Assembly: GCF_008122505.1 (NCBI RefSeq)
Contig: NZ_VSSB01000002.1
Span: forward strand, 124,001 to 188,000
Origin: Agromyces mariniharenae
GTDB lineage: Bacteria > Actinomycetota > Actinomycetes > Actinomycetales > Microbacteriaceae
Length of the DNA stretch: 64,000 bases
Direction of reading: 5' to 3'
A program made the translations under genes and the position numbers. The stretch's first letter is position 1; each line of letters starts with the position of its first letter. Under the pieces are notes generated by a model. That model saw only the letters and a list, made by a program, of their open reading frames with translations, was not told where the DNA came from and did no database searches. Shown here in pieces: positions 18,482 to 26,589 of this stretch.

Positions 18482-20761
18482 TCAGCCCTCCAGCAGGTCG
18501 GCCGTCGCGCGCAGGATCGCGACCACGGCGTCGCGCTGGCGATCGGATGCCGCGCCGTCGTCGGTGCGCGGTCCGGGGCCGACCGGCGTGACCGTGCCGG
18601 TCCCGACCGTGGCGACGCCGTCGGCGGCGACCGCCGACGCGCTCGCGGTGCCGAGCAGGATCCGCCCGCCGAGCACCTCCTCGCCATGGAACTCGGGCGT
18701 CTGCCGGCGGTTCGCGCCGAACTGCTCGACGACCTGCCGCACGAAGTCCCGGTTCGAGACCGAGCCGACGCCGGTCGTCAGCAGCGGGAGCGCCGTGCGC
18801 GTGAAGTCGCCGTGCCCCCCGGACTCCCACGCCACCTCGGTGGCCTTGCAGGCGCTGAACAGCACCTCGCGCCGCACACCGGCGGCCCTGGGCGCGGCCG
18901 GCGCGACCACCTCGGAGGCGAGCACGCTCGCGATCGCGGCATCCCGCACCGCGTCGTCGTCATCGGACACCGGAGCGACGCCGCGGTCGGCGCGGTACGC
19001 CTGCTCGTCCTCGCGCGTGAGCACGACGGCGCGCGGCAGCGAGTCGCCGACGGGCGTGAGGTCCACGCGCGGCGCCCGGTTCGCCGAGCCCGAGTGGCAG
19101 CTGTCGAAGAACGCGGTGAGCGCCACGCCCTCGGGGATCACGTCCCAGATGCGGGCGAGGTCGTCGTCGATGATGAGCCGGCCCTGCTTGCGGAAGTCGA
19201 CGGGGCAGAGCGCCTCGTCCTTCGCGACGTCGCCGTCCTCCTCGTCGGCGTCGAGGTCGGGCACGAAGGTGCCGTGTCCCGAGTACTGCACCGCGAGCAC
19301 GTCGCCCGGCGCGGCCTGGCTCACGAGCTCGAGGATGCCGCGGAGGATCGCGTCGCGGGTAGCCGCGGCATCCGTCAGCTCGGTGACCTCGAACTGCGCC
19401 GCGCGCAGGGCCTCGGCCCAGGCACGCGCGTCGGCGACGCAGCCGCGCAGGCGGTCGCCCTCGTCGGGGTACGCGTCGACGCCGATGCAGAGCGCCCGGC
19501 GGGCTCCGGTGCCCGGCGCGGCATCCGTGCCCCCGGCGCCGTCGGCCGAGCGGGTCCCGGCGACGGCCCCGGGCACGTCCTCGTACTCGGGCCAGGGTGC
19601 GATCTCGCGCGAGCGTCCCTTCGGGAAGGCCGAGACGGCGCCGACGCCCGCGACGCGTCGGGCCACGCTCTCCATGGTCGGGGCGTCGTCGTCGAAGTCG
19701 CCGTGCGAGGTCGCGGCGCTCGCCGTGCGCACGCCGACGGCGTTGGGGGCGAGCACGAGGTCGCCGTCGGCCGACGCGCCCGTGAAGAAGTCGGCGAGCT
19801 CGGCGTCGCGGGTGAGGAACTTCGCCATGCCCAGGATCGGGGTCGCCTTCTGCGGCTCGAACGACGCCGACACGAGGTAGAGCAGCGACTTGTTGTAGAT
19901 GCGCAGGCAGGTGTCGGCGCGCTCGGCCTCGTCGTCCATCGTGAAGATCGCGACGCGGGCGATCTTGCCGCTGCGCGCGTGCGGCATCACGAGCTTCGAG
20001 AAGGTGTCGACGCGCACGGCCGGCGCGAGCAGGCTGAGCGACGAGATCTCGGGGACATCCGCCTCGAGCGCCGCGTCGAGCAGGTGCGAGTGGAAGATCG
20101 AGCCCGCGCTGTGGCCGACCGCGTGCACCTCGATCTCGTTGGGGTGCTCGGCCATGAACCTCGCGAGGGCGCGCACGAAGTAGTGGCCGCCGCCGCCCTT
20201 CACGGATGCCGCGGCCGCGTCGATCTTCATGTCGTTCCAGATCCCGCCGCCGCCGAGCAGCCGCGCGGCGACCTCGAGGAACGTGTCCTTCGCCTCGTCG
20301 ACCCAGCCGCGGCGGCCGCCCGACGCCCAGCGCCGCAGTGCGTCCCACAGCGCCGTGCCGAGGCCCGTCTCCCACACGAAGTGGATCGGGTAGACGCCGT
20401 TCTCCTTCCACCACGCCACCTGCTGCTGCGCGATGCCGAAGCCCGAGGCCTTGTCGACGAGTCCACCGTGGGCGTAGAGCACGACCGGCACGGGACCGGG
20501 CGCGTGCGCGGCGATGAAGGCGGGCAGGTGCGTCTCGAAGAGGGCGTCGACGTCACCCGTGGTCGTGCGGTAGGCGCCCACGTCGCGCGGCTCGGAGGGC
20601 GCGCCCGTGGCGAGCTTCCCGTCCTCGAGCGTGATCACGTGCGGCCGCAGGTCGGCGAGCTCCGCCGCCGAGAGGTCGGGGCCGCCACGCGGGGCGGCCG
20701 GGGCCGCAGCGGTCGGCGGCGACGGAGGAGCGGACGGGCTCGGCGGGCGTACGGCGTTCAT
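18482..20761 (-). CDS. Alpha/beta hydrolase fused to caspase-like (C14) protease
   Basis: 759 aa with two enzymatic halves. Residues about 90-340 form an alpha/beta hydrolase: VVLYAHGGLVD (oxyanion side) and a nucleophile elbow AVGHSAGS with Ser218. Residues about 420-705 form a caspase/metacaspase domain: RRALCIGVDAYP, catalytic His496 in YSGHGT, and catalytic Cys555 in FFDSCHSG. The N-terminus is Pro/Ala-rich and there is no signal peptide, so it should be cytoplasmic. ATG 20761 overlaps the stop of the CHAT gene as ATGA, implying co-translation. The family relationship is clear; the cellular target is unknown. A role as a stress- or phage-triggered effector is inference from the pairing of two clan CD proteases. 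Confidence 0.88.
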   Translation of the reverse strand: MNAVRPPSPSAPPSPPTAAAPAAPRGGPDLSAAELADLRPHVITLEDGKLATGAPSEPRDVGAYRTTTGDVDALFETHLPAFIAAHAPGPVPVVLYAHGGLVDKASGFGIAQQQVAWWKENGVYPIHFVWETGLGTALWDALRRWASGGRRGWVDEAKDTFLEVAARLLGGGGIWNDMKIDAAAASVKGGGGHYFVRALARFMAEHPNEIEVHAVGHSAGSIFHSHLLDAALEADVPEISSLSLLAPAVRVDTFSKLVMPHARSGKIARVAIFTMDDEAERADTCLRIYNKSLLYLVSASFEPQKATPILGMAKFLTRDAELADFFTGASADGDLVLAPNAVGVRTASAATSHGDFDDDAPTMESVARRVAGVGAVSAFPKGRSREIAPWPEYEDVPGAVAGTRSADGAGGTDAAPGTGARRALCIGVDAYPDEGDRLRGCVADARAWAEALRAAQFEVTELTDAAATRDAILRGILELVSQAAPGDVLAVQYSGHGTFVPDLDADEEDGDVAKDEALCPVDFRKQGRLIIDDDLARIWDVIPEGVALTAFFDSCHSGSANRAPRVDLTPVGDSLPRAVVLTREDEQAYRADRGVAPVSDDDDAVRDAAIASVLASEVVAPAAPRAAGVRREVLFSACKATEVAWESGGHGDFTRTALPLLTTGVGSVSNRDFVRQVVEQFGANRRQTPEFHGEEVLGGRILLGTASASAVAADGVATVGTGTVTPVGPGPRTDDGAASDRQRDAVVAILRATADLLEG

Positions 20762-22944
20762 GGCTGCGGTCCTTCCGGGATGGGCTGGTCGGCCGGTGCG
20801 GGCTCGTCGGCCGGTGCGGGCTGGTCGGGCTGGTCGAGGAGGATGCGTGCGCGCGGGTGCGCGTACACGGCGTAGGCGAGCTCGGAGAGGTCGGCCACCT
20901 CGTTCGCGGCGCGGCGGGCCTTGCGCGTCGCCTCGGCCATCGTGAGCCGGTCGTCGGCGAGCGCGAGGTAGAACGCCTCCACGAACGTCGAGGCGGGCTC
21001 GTCGCCGACGGCCCACGAGCATCCGACGAACGCGGCGGCGCCGCCGCGAAGGAACGCCTCGGGGAATCCGCCGAGTGCCGCGGGGCCGGCCGGCAGGCGG
21101 CCGATGTCGCATGCGTTGAGGAACACGAACGGCCCGGTGTCGGCGTCGTCGATGCGTCCCCGGTCGGGCAGGTCGCGCCGCAGCTCGCCGTCGGAGTAGC
21201 GCGCGAGCGGCAGGTCCTCCGTCTCGCTGAACGCCGCCAGCAGCAGCTCCTGCACCTGCGGCGGCGCAGCGCTCCAGCGTCCGTGCCCGGCGAAGTGCAG
21301 CAGGTCGAATCCCTGCCGCATGAGCCCGGTGATGCCGTCGGCGTCGTCGGGGTCGATGGTCGTCGCGGCGAACTGGCCCTCGAGGAACTTCCGCTCCTCG
21401 GCGGTGTGCGCGAGGCGAAGATGCCGATCGGCGTAGTCGGGGCACACGAAGCGCACGCCCGCGGCCGTGACGGTCAGCTCGGTCGGGTGCGCCGTGTCGT
21501 ACACCCACCGGGTGAGGCCGTAGCCGCTGAGGAAGCGCGGCTTCCGGTCATCGGCGACGCCCGGCGGCGGCACGAGGTGCACGACCTCCCACGGGATGTC
21601 GAGCTCGCCCGCGGTCTGCACGATGAGGCCGTCGAGGTCGTCCTGGGCCGTCCAGAGGAACGCGAGCACCTTCGGTGAGAACAGCGCCTGGGCGAGCCCC
21701 ATGCCGAGCCGCCGCAGACGGTCGCGGCCGCGGCGAGCGCGCTTGTCGCGATCGGTGATCTCCGCGAGCTCGGCGCGGATGCCGGCGACCTTCTCGTACG
21801 TGCGCGAGATGAACGCGGCCTTGTCGGCGATGGGGGTCTCGCACTCGGCGGCGCCGGGACCGACGGTCACGCGGATGCGCAGTCGCGAGTCGGTGCCCAC
21901 GATCGACTCGTCGATGCGGATGCTCGGCAGCGCCACGAGCTCGGGGTCGGGCTCGACGACGTCGGCGGTCACCCGGGTCGGCTCGGCGGCGGCGCGCGCG
22001 CCCGCGGCGACGATCTCCGCGGTGAGGCGCAGCGTGGCGAGCGGCAGGTCGGCGTCCTGGCGCACGACGAGTGACACCTCGCCGTTGCCCGGGATCGGCC
22101 CGACGACGCGGAACACGCGCTCGGCAACGTCCGCCTCGGATTCCGGCAGGCGTTCGACGATGCTCTCGCGTTCGCCCTCCACGAGCCTGAACCCCCGCAG
22201 CGCGATCGTCACCGTGACGTCCCGTCGCGGATCGATCATGATCCCCTGCTCGGCGTGCGTCGTGCCCGCGGATGCCTCGAGCCGCCGCCGGCTCAGGCGG
22301 AATCGCACCTCGGTGACCTCGTCGACCACGACGCGGCGGGGCATCTCGGCGTGCACGTGCGCGAGCGCGCGTCGCTCGGCGGACTCGTCGCCGGCACCGC
22401 CGACGCCCGTCGAATCCTCGGGGCCGAAGTCGGGGGGCAGGCCGGGCGCGGGCAGCGGGAACGACGGGGGCGGCGGCGGCGGTGGTGCGGATCGAGTGAT
22501 CGGCGGTTCCTCGGCGCCGGGCTCGGCGGCTTCCGCGGGCGGCTCCGCGCTCCGCGGCGCCTCGGGCGCCGCGGTCTCCAGCCGCGCGGCGTAGACGCGG
22601 GCGAGCTCCTCAGCCTCCGCCTCGGTCTCGCACTCCACGACCACGACGACTCCGCGGCGCGGCCCGATGGCGAACGGCAGCACGACCTCGAGTGCGTCGG
22701 GATCGTCGCCCGTCGGGCGGAACGAGCAGAGCAGGGCCTCGACCTGCACGAACACGATGACGCGACGCGGGTCGACGTCCTCGGCGAGCGAGATGACGAC
22801 GACCGGCGGCCCACCACCCGTTCCGACGAGGTCGGCGCGCGCGAGCACGCGTCCCGACGATGGCGGCGTCCAGTCGAGGGCCTCCGCCGGGGCGACCACG
22901 CGCACCGCGCCGCGCGCACCGAGCATCGCCGGCGGCGGCATCAT
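20758..22944 (-). CDS. CHAT domain-containing protease with beta-rich N-terminal sensor region
   Basis: 728 aa. The C-terminal CHAT domain (about 425-705) carries catalytic His554 in LLHFAGHGRW and Cys612 in VFLNACDIG, the caspase-HetF-associated dyad. Upstream are a short alpha/beta region (about 30-120), a proline-rich linker (about 150-170) and a strand-rich region (about 195-370) that looks like two beta sandwiches. The tail is a Pro/Ala repeat encoded by an 18-bp tandem repeat. ATG 22944 follows GGAGG by 8 nt; in-frame ATGs at 22941, 22968 and 23037 exist. First gene of a two-gene operon with the hydrolase-caspase fusion. No NTPase, TIR or gasdermin-like partner is seen next to it. Confidence 0.88.
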   Translation of the reverse strand: MMPPPAMLGARGAVRVVAPAEALDWTPPSSGRVLARADLVGTGGGPPVVVISLAEDVDPRRVIVFVQVEALLCSFRPTGDDPDALEVVLPFAIGPRRGVVVVVECETEAEAEELARVYAARLETAAPEAPRSAEPPAEAAEPGAEEPPITRSAPPPPPPPSFPLPAPGLPPDFGPEDSTGVGGAGDESAERRALAHVHAEMPRRVVVDEVTEVRFRLSRRRLEASAGTTHAEQGIMIDPRRDVTVTIALRGFRLVEGERESIVERLPESEADVAERVFRVVGPIPGNGEVSLVVRQDADLPLATLRLTAEIVAAGARAAAEPTRVTADVVEPDPELVALPSIRIDESIVGTDSRLRIRVTVGPGAAECETPIADKAAFISRTYEKVAGIRAELAEITDRDKRARRGRDRLRRLGMGLAQALFSPKVLAFLWTAQDDLDGLIVQTAGELDIPWEVVHLVPPPGVADDRKPRFLSGYGLTRWVYDTAHPTELTVTAAGVRFVCPDYADRHLRLAHTAEERKFLEGQFAATTIDPDDADGITGLMRQGFDLLHFAGHGRWSAAPPQVQELLLAAFSETEDLPLARYSDGELRRDLPDRGRIDDADTGPFVFLNACDIGRLPAGPAALGGFPEAFLRGGAAAFVGCSWAVGDEPASTFVEAFYLALADDRLTMAEATRKARRAANEVADLSELAYAVYAHPRARILLDQPDQPAPADEPAPADQPIPEGPQP
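20783..20836. repeat. 18-bp tandem repeat coding the CHAT protein tail
   Basis: Three units (20783-20800, 20801-20818, and a degenerate third to 20836) of GGCTGGTCGGCCGGTGCG encode repeating Pro-Ala-Asp tail residues. Confidence 0.7.
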
Positions 22945-23240
22945 CGCCCGGGCCTCCGCCCGCGGCATCCGTCGACCCGCCTGCACGTGGCGTACATGGC
23001 CGATTCCCCCTCGACTCGTCGCGCCGCCCATGAACATGAGTGGTGCTCGACTTCGCCCTCAGGCGCAGCATACGACCGCGGCGAGCCCGCCCACCAGCGT
23101 CGACGGGCACGTTCAGTGGCATCCCGGATGCCGCGGAGGGGTCGCCCTGACGCCGCCCGGCGCGCCGCCGCATCCGGCCGCGGCATCCGACCGGCCGATC
23201 GGCGTCAGGACGACCCGTTTCGAGGACGTACGCTGTTCGG
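22945..23240. other. Divergent intergenic region between CHAT operon and DMT transporter
   Basis: No gene is supported here. It holds several GGATGCC/GGCATCC words, including a head-to-head pair near 23128 (stem of 7, loop of 1). It also holds the TACGCT box (23229-23234) for the rightward transporter. The leftward operon has a ribosome-binding site next to its start, so its promoter should lie within about 150 bp, but I cannot pick it out. Confidence 0.5.
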
Positions 23241-24191
23241 GTGGAACGCGGCCGGATGTACCTCTTCCTGGCGCTCGCGAACCTCTTCTGGGCCGGCAAC
23301 TACGTGTTCGGCGAGATGGTCACGCGGGAGATCTCGCCGATCTCGCTGACGTTCTTCCGCTGGGCGTTCGCGGTGCTGCCGCTGCTCGGCCTGGCGTGGC
23401 TCATCGAGCGGCCGAACTGGCGCGAGGCGTGGCGCGAGTGGAAGCTGCACCTGCTGCAGTCGGTGCTCGGTCTCACTGGGTACACCCTGCTCCTGTACGC
23501 CGCGCTCGGACTGACAGGCGCGGTGAACGCCGCCGTCATCAGCGCCATCAACCCGGCCACGATCGCGCTCGCCGCGGCGATCTTCCTGCACGAGCGGCTG
23601 AACCGGGTGCAGGCGCTCGGCATCGTCGTCGCGTTCGTGGGCGTGACCGTCGTGCTCACGGGCGGCGACCTCGTGCAGCTCGTCGAGCAGGGCTTCGGCG
23701 TCGGCGACCTGCTGGTCATCGGCTCGGTGCTCGCGTGGACGGTCTACTCGCTCATCTCGCGGCGCCTCGTGACGCCGCCCATCACGGCGACCTCGGTGCA
23801 GGCGGTGTTCGCCGTCGTCACGATGCTGCCGCTCATCGCGTTCACCGGCGTCTCGCTGCCGTCGTCGCCCGGCGGTGCGCTCGGGCTGGCCTATATCGTG
23901 GTCTTCCCGTCGATGGCCGGGTACGCGCTCTGGAACATCGGGGCCTCGAAGGTCGGACCGTCGCGGGCGGGCATCTTCCTCAACCTGCTGCCCGTGTTCA
24001 CGGTGGTCATCGCCCTGGCGTTCGGCGCGACGCTCGAACTGCCCGCCGTCATCGGCGGCGCGATCGTGATCGCGGGCGTCTACCTCACGCTGCACCAGCG
24101 CAGGTCGCGTGGGACGGTCGGGCTCGAGGGGTCAGCTTCGGGGCTCTCCGGCGACCCGATCGAGCCAATCACGAAGAAGCGCCCCGAATAG
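23241..24191 (+). CDS. DMT superfamily transporter (EamA type)
   Basis: 316 aa with ten hydrophobic helices in two EamA repeats. The repeats are marked by NLFWAGNYVFGEMV in helix 1 and the conserved ISAINPATIALAAAIFLHERL end of repeat 1. Exporters of amino acids or metabolites belong here; the substrate is unknown. GTG 23241 follows a TACGCT box by exactly 6 nt, so a leaderless mRNA is likely. The last 60 bp overlap the convergent hydrolase gene. Confidence 0.9.
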   Translation: MERGRMYLFLALANLFWAGNYVFGEMVTREISPISLTFFRWAFAVLPLLGLAWLIERPNWREAWREWKLHLLQSVLGLTGYTLLLYAALGLTGAVNAAVISAINPATIALAAAIFLHERLNRVQALGIVVAFVGVTVVLTGGDLVQLVEQGFGVGDLLVIGSVLAWTVYSLISRRLVTPPITATSVQAVFAVVTMLPLIAFTGVSLPSSPGGALGLAYIVVFPSMAGYALWNIGASKVGPSRAGIFLNLLPVFTVVIALAFGATLELPAVIGGAIVIAGVYLTLHQRRSRGTVGLEGSASGLSGDPIEPITKKRPE

Positions 24192-24938
24192 GTCGGGCCG
24201 CTCGAACTGCAGGTTGTGGCCGGCGACGTCGAGCACGGCGAAGGTCGCGGCGGGGTAGCGCTCCACGAGACGCCATTGGTCGCGGTACCCCACGATCCAG
24301 TCCTGGCGGCCGGCGAGGATCAGGGTGGGCGCCGTGAACGGCTCCCCGCGCTCGATCGGCTCCTCGAGCCCGTAGTCGGCGCGGATGCGAGCGACGGGGG
24401 CGGGGTCGCCCGCGGCCAGGCCGGGTGCGACCTCGGCGCGGAAGCGTTCGAGGGTCTCGGCCGACTCGACCACTGCGACGTCCGTGAACTCGGCGGCTTC
24501 CACGGGTTCGAGGCGCGCGATCAGCTCGGGATCGGGACGGCGCACCGTGCGCGGTGGAACACGGCGGGCGGACGCCTCGGCGACGACCATCGGGCAGATG
24601 AGCGCGAGCCCGAGCACCTGCGCGCGCCGCCGCTGCACCAGCGCTCGCGACAGGTAGCCGCCGTACGACTCGCCCACGAGGAGGAACGGCTCGTCGCCGA
24701 TCGCCTCGTCGATGAACGCGTCCACGCGGTCGAGCACGTCGCGCGTGCTCGAGACGCCGTCGCCCGAGGATGCGCCGAGGCCGGGCAGGTCGGGGTAGAG
24801 GCGCCGGATCGGCTCACCCGGCTCGAAGAGCGGCTCGAGGCATCCGCTCATCAGCCGATGGTCGACGGGGAAGCCGTGCAGGGCGAGCAGGGGCAGCCCG
24901 GAGCCGTGCTCGAGGACGTTGAAGGCCGGAACGTTCAC
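24132..24938 (-). CDS. Alpha/beta fold hydrolase
   Basis: 268 aa. LLALHGFPVDH supplies the oxyanion-hole HG, LVGESYGGY is the Ser nucleophile elbow, and DVAGHNLQFERPD carries the likely catalytic His. Similar to the RsbQ/proline-iminopeptidase-like group; the substrate cannot be assigned. GTG 24938 lies exactly 6 nt after a TAGGGT box on the minus strand. Its 3' end overlaps the DMT transporter gene by 60 bp, tail to tail. Confidence 0.9.
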   Translation of the reverse strand: MNVPAFNVLEHGSGLPLLALHGFPVDHRLMSGCLEPLFEPGEPIRRLYPDLPGLGASSGDGVSSTRDVLDRVDAFIDEAIGDEPFLLVGESYGGYLSRALVQRRRAQVLGLALICPMVVAEASARRVPPRTVRRPDPELIARLEPVEAAEFTDVAVVESAETLERFRAEVAPGLAAGDPAPVARIRADYGLEEPIERGEPFTAPTLILAGRQDWIVGYRDQWRLVERYPAATFAVLDVAGHNLQFERPDLFGALLRDWLDRVAGEPRS

Positions 24939-25014
24939 GCTCGCACCCTATGGGGCGGTCCCGACATCCGTTGCACAGCGTCGCCCCGCCCGCCGCCCGG
25001 TACGATGGACGCCC

Positions 25015-26088
25015 GTGGCACTCACCATCGGAATCGTCGGACTCCCGAACGTCGGCAAGTCGACCCTCTTCAACGCCCTCACCAAGAACCAGGTGCTCGC
25101 TGCGAACTACCCGTTCGCGACGATCGAGCCGAACATCGGCGTGGTGAACCTGCCCGACCCGCGGCTCGAGACGCTCGCCGGCATATTCGGCTCCGAGCGC
25201 ATCCTGCCCGCGACGGTGTCGTTCGTCGACATCGCCGGCATCGTGCGGGGCGCGAGCGAGGGCGAGGGCCTCGGCAACAAGTTCCTCGCGAACATCCGCG
25301 AGGCCGACGCGATCGCGCAGGTCGTGCGCGGATTCGAGGACTCCGACGTCGTGCATGTCGAGGGCGTCGTCGACCCGAAGAACGACATGGAGACGATCAA
25401 CGCCGAACTGATCCTCGCCGACCTCGAGACGCTCGAGCGCGCCATCACGCGCTACGAGAAGGAGGTCAAGGGCAGGAAGCTCGACCCCTCGGTGCTCGCG
25501 GCCGCAAAGGAGGCGCAGGAGGAACTGCAGAAGGGCACGCCCCTCTCGGCCTCGAAGGTCGACATCGCGCCCATCGCCGAGCTCGGGCTGCTCACCGCGA
25601 AGCCCTTCATCTACGTCTTCAACGTCGACGAGGCAGTGCTGACGGATGCCGCGAAGAAGGCCGAGCTCGCGGCGCTCGTCGCGCCCGCCGAGGCCGTGTT
25701 CCTCGATGCGAAGATCGAGTCCGAGCTCATCGACCTCGACCCCGCGGATGCCGCGGAGCTGCTCGCGTCGACGGGGCAGGACGAGTCGGGCCTCGACCAG
25801 CTCGCCCGCGTCGGCTTCGACACGCTCGGCCTGCAGACCTACCTCACCGCCGGCCCCAAGGAGTCGCGCGCCTGGACGATCCGCAAGGGCTGGAAGGCCC
25901 CGCAGGCGGCCGGCGTGATCCACACCGACTTCGAGAAGGGCTTCATCAAGGCCGAGGTCATCTCGTTCGGCGACCTCGTCGAGACGGGCTCGGTCGTCGA
26001 GGCCCGCGCCAAGGGCAAGGCCCGCATGGAGGGCAAGGACTACGTCATGCAGGACGGCGACGTGGTCGAGTTCCGGTTCAACGTCTAG
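25015..26088 (+). CDS. ychF: Redox-regulated ATPase YchF
   Basis: 357 aa, the universally conserved Obg-family ATPase that binds ribosomes and affects stress responses. The P-loop is GIVGLPNVGKSTLFNAL, and FVDIAGIVRGASEGEGLGNKFL is the G3 region. FIYVFNVDE replaces the usual NKxD, as expected for an ATP-preferring member. The C-terminal TGS-type domain ends in MQDGDVVEFRFNV. GTG 25015 lies 8 nt after a TACGAT box (25001-25006). Confidence 0.96.
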   Translation: MALTIGIVGLPNVGKSTLFNALTKNQVLAANYPFATIEPNIGVVNLPDPRLETLAGIFGSERILPATVSFVDIAGIVRGASEGEGLGNKFLANIREADAIAQVVRGFEDSDVVHVEGVVDPKNDMETINAELILADLETLERAITRYEKEVKGRKLDPSVLAAAKEAQEELQKGTPLSASKVDIAPIAELGLLTAKPFIYVFNVDEAVLTDAAKKAELAALVAPAEAVFLDAKIESELIDLDPADAAELLASTGQDESGLDQLARVGFDTLGLQTYLTAGPKESRAWTIRKGWKAPQAAGVIHTDFEKGFIKAEVISFGDLVETGSVVEARAKGKARMEGKDYVMQDGDVVEFRFNV

Positions 26089-26215
26089 TCGATGGTTTCC
26101 TCGTCCGCCTCGGGTTCTCGGGGTCGGCGGGCATCGCGTCCGAGTGCTTCGCGACGATCAGGCTCGCCGATTGGCTGAGGGTTCGCGACGACCGATTCCT
26201 CGTCACCGGGGCCGT

Positions 26216-26515
26216 GTGCCCTCAGCTTGGCGGTCGTTCTTCGGCGTGGAGCCGGGCCGGTGGACGACGATTCGCTCGTTCCTGTTCGACGAAGACCTCG
26301 CCACGGCGCTCGAAGGCGCATTCGCTGCGTTGGTGGGACTCGCGTTCTCCGTCGCAGGTGTGATCGAGGTCATCCTGCATGGGACGTGGAATCTCTGGTC
26401 ACTCCTGATCGGACCGATACTCCTTCTCGGTGGAGCTGTCTTGGGATCCGTGGCGTGGGTCGGACGCACCATCAACGATCGCGCCGCTCGCAATGCGAAC
26501 GTCCACGACGAATGA
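26216..26515 (+). CDS. Small two-helix membrane protein, unknown
   Basis: About 99 aa from GTG 26216 (the start is uncertain; ATG 26144 and GTG 26246 are in frame). Two hydrophobic helices, ALEGAFAALVGLAFSVAGVI and LWSLLIGPILLLGGAVLGSVA, are separated by a short loop, with a charged C-terminus. No family is recognised. Codon choice is less GC-biased than in the neighbours. Its TGA overlaps an ATG at 26512 that is in frame with the downstream monooxygenase, hinting at translational coupling. Confidence 0.5.
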   Translation: MPSAWRSFFGVEPGRWTTIRSFLFDEDLATALEGAFAALVGLAFSVAGVIEVILHGTWNLWSLLIGPILLLGGAVLGSVAWVGRTINDRAARNANVHDE

Positions 26516-26589
26516 TCGAAGCCGTGCTGGGCATCCTCGTGAGGATCCTCTTCTGGCCGGTCGCCCGAACCTGGTTCAAGATGAAGCCC

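Noticed and set aside
22945..24200. Gasdermin-like partner for the CHAT/caspase operon
   Set aside because: The neighbours are a clear 10-helix DMT transporter and a methyltransferase. No small pore-former-like gene is present on either side.
26085..26321. Small leftward frame convergent with ychF (ending EADEETID)
   Set aside because: The charged tail looks protein-like, but the only starts lie inside the opposing gene and there is no ribosome site or -10 box.
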